A DNA stretch of 20,172 nt. It comes from CAZHOV01 sp964534315 (lineage in GTDB: Bacteria > Bacteroidota > Bacteroidia > Chitinophagales > Saprospiraceae). The stretch covers positions 1-20,172 of the forward strand of contig CAZHOV010000109.1 in the NCBI GenBank assembly GCA_964534315.1, in the 5' to 3' direction. Under the pieces are notes generated by a model that was not told the origin of the DNA, searched no databases, and saw nothing but the letters and a program-made list of their open reading frames with translations. Positions within the stretch are counted from its first letter, which is position 1. Each line of letters begins with the position of its first letter. Positions 15,747-20,172 of the stretch are shown here, piece after piece. Both the position numbers and the translations under genes were made by a program.

Positions 15747-16967
15747 TCAATCCTTGTACGGATCATACACCTCATCTCCCGCCATGGCCACTCCGATAGG
15801 ATGCAAACGGTGCAACACTTCGATGGTATCGCCCATAGATTCGATTACTTCATCCAGTTTTTTGTAGCATTCCGGGCTTTCGTCGGCTCCGCCTCCGCGC
15901 AATTCAATACCCAGTTCCTTAGCTTTTTGCTGGGTATTATTGAAGTCGACTACTCCAGGTGAAACGACTACCTGCTTTCGTTTTCCATCCTGCTTTTTCC
16001 ACTTTACTTTTCCCCGCGCCTTTCGTCGCGACATCACCCGGCCGGCACCGTGCACTGTTGAGTACAATGCCTTTTCAGAAAGCTCGGTTTCTTTACCTCG
16101 GACAATGACGGATACGTCGAACATATTGGCCCCGATAAACCCTTCCTGCCCCGGAAACGCCGGCGTACAGCCTTTACGCACCACCCAGTAATCTTCACCA
16201 AAGTGCTTTTCCTTCCAGGCAAAATTGTGGTGATTGTGAACGTGATAAGTGGTATTGCCCTGCAAGATCTCCAACACTTTATCCACCACATAATCCCGGC
16301 CCGCATAAGCATAGTCACCGGCGACGTGAATGGCCCGGATGTAGTCGCGTCCCAATTCAGTCTTCACATCGAACAGAATGGGTGGTGCATCCATTCCACC
16401 AGTATTTACCCGGTCGCCAAACTTTTTGCCCTGGGCCAGGGCCATAAATCCCATGGTTAGGGTATGTCCAAAACCGCGCGAGCCAAAGTGCACCCCAATC
16501 CACAAGTAACCTTCCTCATCTTTGAACAGATCGACAAAGTGGTTACCGCTGCCAACGGTTCCCAGTTGCGCCTTTGCCTTATCCATCAGGGATTTCTTGT
16601 GTGACCTCGGCATATTGATATCCAGCTGATCGATTTGCACAAACACCGGGTCATCAATAGGCGTAGGATTCGGACGGCCGATACCAAAGCCGATCTGCCG
16701 GGTAATTTCGTCCATTACCTTGCCCACCTCTACGTCATCAGCCATGATATCGGTCCGTACTGCCTTATTGCCGCAGGCAATATCAAAGCCCACTCCCGAC
16801 AAAGAAATTTTATCCTTGTAGGCCACCGCTCCACCGATAGGATGCCCGTAACCGTAGTGGGCATCGGCGGTCAGCACGCCAAATCCATCCGCTTCGATGC
16901 AGTTTTTGATCTGATCGATGGATTGGGTGTCGATGATGTCTTGTCCGAAAATGATGAGGTTTTGCAT
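15747..16967 (-). CDS. rtcB: RtcB-family RNA ligase
   Basis: A GTP- and Mn-dependent ligase that joins RNA 2',3'-cyclic phosphate (or 3'-phosphate) ends to 5'-hydroxyl ends, used in tRNA and rRNA repair or splicing. By comparison with the archaeal enzyme, the metal site residues are D62 and C65 (GVGFDIACGN), H143 (GSGNHF), H160 (GVHFGSRG) and a histidine of HNHHNF (244-249). The guanylylated histidine is H306 in STVHGAGR. All core motifs are intact, so it should be active. At 406 residues it is shorter than the roughly 480 typical of archaeal and E. coli RtcB, but this fits a known shorter bacterial subgroup. No archease or RtcA gene is in the window. The ATG at 16967 lies only 3 bases after a hairpin plus T8 run, which leaves no space for an ordinary ribosome binding site. 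It heads the mtnA-aldolase row. Confidence 0.94.
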   Translation of the reverse strand: MQNLIIFGQDIIDTQSIDQIKNCIEADGFGVLTADAHYGYGHPIGGAVAYKDKISLSGVGFDIACGNKAVRTDIMADDVEVGKVMDEITRQIGFGIGRPNPTPIDDPVFVQIDQLDINMPRSHKKSLMDKAKAQLGTVGSGNHFVDLFKDEEGYLWIGVHFGSRGFGHTLTMGFMALAQGKKFGDRVNTGGMDAPPILFDVKTELGRDYIRAIHVAGDYAYAGRDYVVDKVLEILQGNTTYHVHNHHNFAWKEKHFGEDYWVVRKGCTPAFPGQEGFIGANMFDVSVIVRGKETELSEKALYSTVHGAGRVMSRRKARGKVKWKKQDGKRKQVVVSPGVVDFNNTQQKAKELGIELRGGGADESPECYKKLDEVIESMGDTIEVLHRLHPIGVAMAGDEVYDPYKD

Positions 16968-17028
16968 AAAAAAAAGCTCTTAATTTATCGTGAAGGATAT
17001 TGTCTTCACGATAAATTAAGAGCTTTTT
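16968..17028 (-). terminator. Terminator-like hairpin abutting the rtcB start codon
   Basis: Exact 25-base arms (16971-16995 and 17004-17028) enclose an 8-base loop. Read on the minus strand, the hairpin is followed by eight Ts that run straight into the rtcB ATG. It can serve as terminator of the Uma2 gene, about 50 bases after its second stop codon. Because of its place it may also act as an attenuator or translation block for rtcB. Confidence 0.85.
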
Positions 17029-17078
17029 GGGAGAGAAAGTTCCGGAGGGAAGAAGTATATAATAAAAAGACACAATAC

Positions 17079-17159
17079 TTAGGATTTTTTCTTCAATAAA
17101 TCATTTACGATTACAGTAAAGTCATCGAAAATAGCAATTTCATCATTCCAATCCCCAGT
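17079..17159 (-). pseudogene. Detached C-terminal tail of the Uma2 gene
   Basis: In the same frame as the Uma2 gene and right after its TAG stop. Twenty-five sense codons run to TAA at 17079-17081 and give a hydrophobic/acidic tail (TGDWNDEIAIFDDF, VIVNDLLKKKS) fitting the end of Bacteroidota Uma2 proteins. It has no start codon near its beginning, so it would be made only by readthrough. Confidence 0.65.
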
Positions 17160-17657
17160 CTACCATTTTTTATTTTTTTGGGCTACCATAACTTTTTCGG
17201 TTTCCGTAAAAATCCAAATCACCTTTTTAACTCCAAAATTTAAGAGCTCATCCGTCTTCTCATGGTAATAACTCAACGGATTCTTTATCTCCTTTAATTC
17301 CGCTTTGGTATCAATTTCAATTACTATTTCCGGTGGAATAGTAAGATATTTTTCCTTTGATTTAATATTTTCAAGAATGGATGTTTTGATTATAGCAATA
17401 TCTGCAGCTCTCCAAGAATTTTTTCCAAATTGAATTCCTATTTCATTAGATAAAATTTCATATCGGTCTCCAAATGCCCTTTGAAGAAGATACATTAACC
17501 TTGAAATAATCAATGACTGTAATAAGCTACTTCCCATGAGTTCCTCTAATTTTTTATTTCCGGACAGATATTCCTGATACCCCTCATAATAAACGGGTAT
17601 GCCATTTACCATTTCGTAAATCAAATTTTCAGGAATCTTCTGGACTGCACTTTTCAT
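17160..17657 (-). CDS. Uma2-family (DUF820) nuclease-fold protein, cut short by an in-frame TAG
   Basis: 165 residues up to the first stop. The Uma2 family has a PD-(D/E)xK restriction-endonuclease fold; its biological role is unsettled. Candidate site residues are D86 (AADIAII), E114 and K118 (in EIVIEIDTKA), preceded by the usual N-terminal helix (SLLQSLIISRL) and followed by the SYYHEKTDELLNFGVKKVIWI segment typical of the family. The reading frame stops at TAG (17160-17162) right after KNKKW. The same frame then stays open for 25 codons (DWNDEIAIFDDF, then VIVNDLL) to TAA at 17079. That tail is what I expect of a normal Uma2 C terminus. So this looks like a fresh nonsense mutation that removes a non-catalytic end, or a readthrough site. 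It has its own Bacteroidetes promoter. The DNA is clearly more AT-rich than that of rtcB and mtnA. Confidence 0.8.
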   Translation of the reverse strand: MKSAVQKIPENLIYEMVNGIPVYYEGYQEYLSGNKKLEELMGSSLLQSLIISRLMYLLQRAFGDRYEILSNEIGIQFGKNSWRAADIAIIKTSILENIKSKEKYLTIPPEIVIEIDTKAELKEIKNPLSYYHEKTDELLNFGVKKVIWIFTETEKVMVAQKNKKW

Positions 17658-17721
17658 TTGCCTGTCAAAATTTAATGGTCAACTAATCAATATAGATCGT
17701 TAAAAGACTTCCACCTTTAAA

Positions 17722-17752
17722 CAAACTTAATTTTTTTCACGCTAATTATCAA
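17722..17752 (-). promoter_or_regulatory. Bacteroidetes-type promoter for the Uma2 gene
   Basis: Read on the minus strand: TTG (17750-17752), 20 bases, TAAGTTTG (17722-17729). This matches the Bacteroidetes housekeeping consensus TTG-N19-21-TAnnTTTG. The start codon is 64 bases downstream. Confidence 0.75.
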
Positions 17753-17833
17753 TTTATTTTGTTTTTGAATGAATAGAAAAATGAACTCAGGGGAACAATA
17801 AAAAATTTGCATCGACCTCATACCAGTATTTAC

Positions 17834-18583
17834 CTATCCGCCAATCATTTCCAGCAATCCTTCCTTTTTTGCTCTGGAAACGCTTAATGATTTTCCATTA
17901 TCCATTACTACATAGCCGCCATCTCCTTTCACGTATTCCTTAGCGTGGTTGATATTGATAAGGTGTTGATTATGGATCCGGCAAAACGGAAAACTATTTA
18001 GCTTCTCCTCACTCAGGGTTTTAAGTGGTTCGGAAGCAAATAGTTTTTTCCCGTTGGAGAGATTCACCCAGGTATAATTGCCATCTGATTCGCAGTAAAC
18101 AATATCGTTTACATGTACAAAAACAACTCCTTTATTGGCATAAATTCCGATTTTTCTAAAAGGATCAGTTGGTTTTTTGATGTTATTGATGAGAATATTT
18201 AATTGTTCCTGGGGAAGAATATTTTCTTTTTTTTCTAAGACCTTTCTTACTGCTTCCTTCAAGTGTGTTTTATCAATTGGTTTTAATAAGTAATCCACCG
18301 CACTCATTCTAAAAGCACGGACGGCATGTTCGTTATGGGCTGTTACAAAAACTACATTGAAGTCAATATTACCCATACATTCCAGCATTTCAAAACCATC
18401 CATGTGTGGCATAGAGATATCCAGAAATACGACATCCGGATTGTGCTTATTTATAGCTTTCATACCTTCTTTTGCAGACTGGCAGCTTGCCATTATGGTC
18501 ACTTCAGGACACTCTTGCATTAAATTATTTGTCAAAACATTTAAAGCCGATTCTTCATCGTCGATTAAAATTGCTCGTATCAT
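17834..18583 (-). CDS. LytTR-family response regulator
   Basis: A 249-residue two-component DNA-binding regulator. The receiver domain (about 2-118) has the acidic pocket D8-D9, phospho-acceptor D55 in VVFLDISMP, T81 in FVTAHNE and K101 in YLLKPID, so phosphotransfer looks intact. A short linker leads to a LytTR domain (about 143-245) with the family marks GVVFVHVNDIVYCESDGNYTWV, written here as two parts (VVFVHVNDIVYCE and DGNYTWV), and FCRIHNQHLININHAKEY. It begins 6 bases after the stop codon of the histidine kinase, so the two are certainly translated from one message and form a cognate pair. LytTR regulators bind short direct repeats; no target site could be picked out in this window. 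No terminator is evident after the gene. Confidence 0.95.
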   Translation of the reverse strand: MIRAILIDDEESALNVLTNNLMQECPEVTIMASCQSAKEGMKAINKHNPDVVFLDISMPHMDGFEMLECMGNIDFNVVFVTAHNEHAVRAFRMSAVDYLLKPIDKTHLKEAVRKVLEKKENILPQEQLNILINNIKKPTDPFRKIGIYANKGVVFVHVNDIVYCESDGNYTWVNLSNGKKLFASEPLKTLSEEKLNSFPFCRIHNQHLININHAKEYVKGDGGYVVMDNGKSLSVSRAKKEGLLEMIGG

Positions 18584-18589
18584 TTTTAT

Positions 18590-20172
18590 TTAGTTTTGTG
18601 GTATTATAAATTCAATTCGAGTACCGGAGGGTGTACCATTCAATTTATTTTTATCAGTCACCTTGTAAACTATATTCTTGCCGGATATTAGGCTAAAGAT
18701 CCTCAGTCGCTCATTTATTATACTCATTCCATGCGACTGTTTCTGAACCACTCTGGACGCATTGATCTTTTGGGAGGCCTCTATACCTATTCCATTATCA
18801 TCAATCACACATTTTACGATCCCATTTTCTTTCGAAAGCAAAAGAGATAATTTCCTTTCTCCTTGTTCCTTATGTAGTAATCCATGCCAGATCGCATTTT
18901 CTAAAAAGGGTTGAAGCAGTAGAGGTGGAATATTAACATCGCCCAATTGAGGAATATTGGTGTTTTGGATTTCATAAGAAAATCCATCTTTAAACCGCAA
19001 CTTTTCCATTTCCATATAGCCTTCACAAATTTCGAGTTCTTCCTCAATAGGTATTTCGAGTTTTTCTGAATTTTTTAAAACCTTTCTAAGGAAATGGGAA
19101 AATCTAACGAGATATTCCTCGGCTTTCTCTTCTCTTTTTTGTTGAATTAAGTCAATAACCGAATTAAGACTGTTGTAAATAAAGTGTGGCTTGAGCTGAG
19201 CTTTTAATGCTTTTAGCTCTGATTGCGCCCATTTTCGTTCCTTTTCTTTTTTCTCCTGAAAATTAATTTTGTTTCGATAACTCAATCCCGTAGAGAAAAG
19301 TAATACTTCCAGAATGATCCCTACTTGCATATAAGAAATAGGGATTTCCCAAAAATTTGTTTTGGCATTTAATACTAAATCATTGAATACTTTGGTAGAA
19401 TTGCCTTCTATTGCATACCGGATAATGCTGATCCCTCCTCCAATCAATAAAAAAAAGCTTCCGACTATTATAAAGAATGTCAGCCAGTTTCTTAGCTTTA
19501 TCACTTCATAGACAGCATAAATACCGATCAGGATTCCTGATAATCTCATATAATAATACACATCAAATCCGACAGGTAATCCCATCAACAGTTTAATCGG
19601 AAAGTCAACTACCATATAGGTTAACACCCCGATAGCGCTGTATTTGAATAAGCGATAGAGATTTTTATTTTTGTTTTTTAAATCCAAAAAGTAGATCAGA
19701 AAATAGGTATAGGCAGCAATGCTAAACAATGGAATGGGAGCTTCAAAAAAGTAATACCATTCCATAAAAAAGGAAAAGAAGATATTAAACTGTGTTCCGG
19801 ATTCAAAAATCCTCAGGTAATATAATGCAACTCCCCCTAAATAAGCGACATAGAATAAATAGGCTTTGTCGCCATAATAAAGATATTGGAAAATTGAAAA
19901 CACCAGGAAGATGATTAATGAACCAAAGAAAAAACCGGAAAACACGTCGTATCCAGATCGCTGGCTTATCCATTTATTCCTGTTTTCGATGACAAATTCT
20001 TTTGTATTTAAACTCAGAGAAATGTTGTTTTCGAAACCCCTTAGTTCATTCTCAATTTTTAAATAATACTGCTTTGAAACGGAAGGGGAAAGTTTAACAG
20101 GAACAAAACGCTCATCTTTTTTAAACGCTCTCTGCTGAAAATTTGATAAAAGTCCACCTTCCAAAGGTTTCT
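18590..20172 (-). CDS. LytS-like sensor histidine kinase with 7TM (7TMR-DISM) region, N terminus outside the window
   Basis: Membrane sensor kinase partnered with the LytTR regulator. Numbering from the codon at 20164: residues 1-60 look like the end of an extracellular DISMED2-type beta domain. About seven membrane segments follow between 73 and 292. A charged helix (300-322) then leads to the His_kinase domain, with phospho-acceptor H327 in LKPHFIYNSLNSV, and an HATPase domain with N-box PFLENAIWHGL (419-429), G1 box DDNGIGI (455-461) and SHGMSIINERL (478-488). The frame is open up to the last base of the window, and the first possible start within it is only a TTG, so the true start lies beyond the edge and more of the sensor domain should be there. 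The ligand is unknown. The AT content is high, as in the rest of the region right of 17030. Confidence 0.93.
   Translation of the reverse strand, partial: KPLEGGLLSNFQQRAFKKDERFVPVKLSPSVSKQYYLKIENELRGFENNISLSLNTKEFVIENRNKWISQRSGYDVFSGFFFGSLIIFLVFSIFQYLYYGDKAYLFYVAYLGGVALYYLRIFESGTQFNIFFSFFMEWYYFFEAPIPLFSIAAYTYFLIYFLDLKNKNKNLYRLFKYSAIGVLTYMVVDFPIKLLMGLPVGFDVYYYMRLSGILIGIYAVYEVIKLRNWLTFFIIVGSFFLLIGGGISIIRYAIEGNSTKVFNDLVLNAKTNFWEIPISYMQVGIILEVLLFSTGLSYRNKINFQEKKEKERKWAQSELKALKAQLKPHFIYNSLNSVIDLIQQKREEKAEEYLVRFSHFLRKVLKNSEKLEIPIEEELEICEGYMEMEKLRFKDGFSYEIQNTNIPQLGDVNIPPLLLQPFLENAIWHGLLHKEQGERKLSLLLSKENGIVKCVIDDNGIGIEASQKINASRVVQKQSHGMSIINERLRIFSLISGKNIVYKVTDKNKLNGTPSGTRIEFIIPQN

Noticed and set aside
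15958..16460. Plus-strand frames opposite rtcB
   Set aside because: rtcB carries all its conserved motifs on the minus strand; the plus frames have no recognisable content.
17160..18583. Uma2 gene as part of a toxin-antitoxin or defence pair with the regulator
   Set aside because: Uma2 has its own promoter, there is no small partner gene, and the regulator belongs with the kinase.
20162..20164. TTG as the true start of the histidine kinase
   Set aside because: The frame remains open to the window edge, and the first residues look like the inside of a sensor domain and not an N terminus with a signal peptide.

Overview
The window looks like chromosomal DNA of a Bacteroidota bacterium. I would guess the Saprospiria/Lewinella side of the phylum, but that finer placement is only inference. 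The support is a giant secreted protein ending in a type IX secretion (T9SS) type A sorting domain, a DUF5117-type metzincin, DUF4407 and DUF6265-like proteins, a LytS/LytTR-type two-component pair with a 7TM sensor, start codons without Shine-Dalgarno sequences, and one well-formed Bacteroidetes promoter (TTG-N20-TAAGTTTG).

Left part, plus strand (1-13633): a one-chain iron-sulfur L-serine dehydratase (sdaA). A 2025-residue T9SS cargo protein follows, built of seven copies of a roughly 184-residue lamin-tail-like repeat, one canonical lamin-tail domain and a beta-propeller-like region, and it is closed by a strong intrinsic terminator. Then come a CYTH protein (class IV adenylate cyclase-like), a DUF4407 membrane/coiled-coil protein, a secreted zinc metalloprotease with a Lys/Glu-rich linker, and a small lipoprotein. 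The spacers here are unusual. They hold degenerate 7-9 bp tandem tracts, G-poor on the coding strand just upstream of genes. One tract is interrupted by a 175 bp MITE/REP-like element with 16 bp terminal inverted repeats and three internal hairpins.

Right part, minus strand (20172-13883): a sensor histidine kinase (cut by the window edge) and its LytTR response regulator form a tight operon. Next is an Uma2-family nuclease-fold gene with its own promoter and an in-frame TAG that splits off the last 25 codons. Last is the row rtcB (RNA ligase), mtnA (methylthioribose-1-phosphate isomerase) and a class II aldolase-family gene, ending at a terminator facing the convergent lipoprotein gene.

The feature most worth a second look is the rtcB-mtnA-aldolase row. 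Each of the three start codons is preceded, within 3 to 13 nt, by a long perfect or near-perfect inverted repeat (25 bp arms with a T8 run, 29 bp arms with no loop, 17 bp arms with no loop). The three sequences are unrelated, which suggests RNA-level control or terminator/attenuator behaviour at each junction. The other standouts are the element inserted in a tandem tract, the interrupted Uma2 gene, and the first-to-last repeat similarity inside the giant secreted protein.
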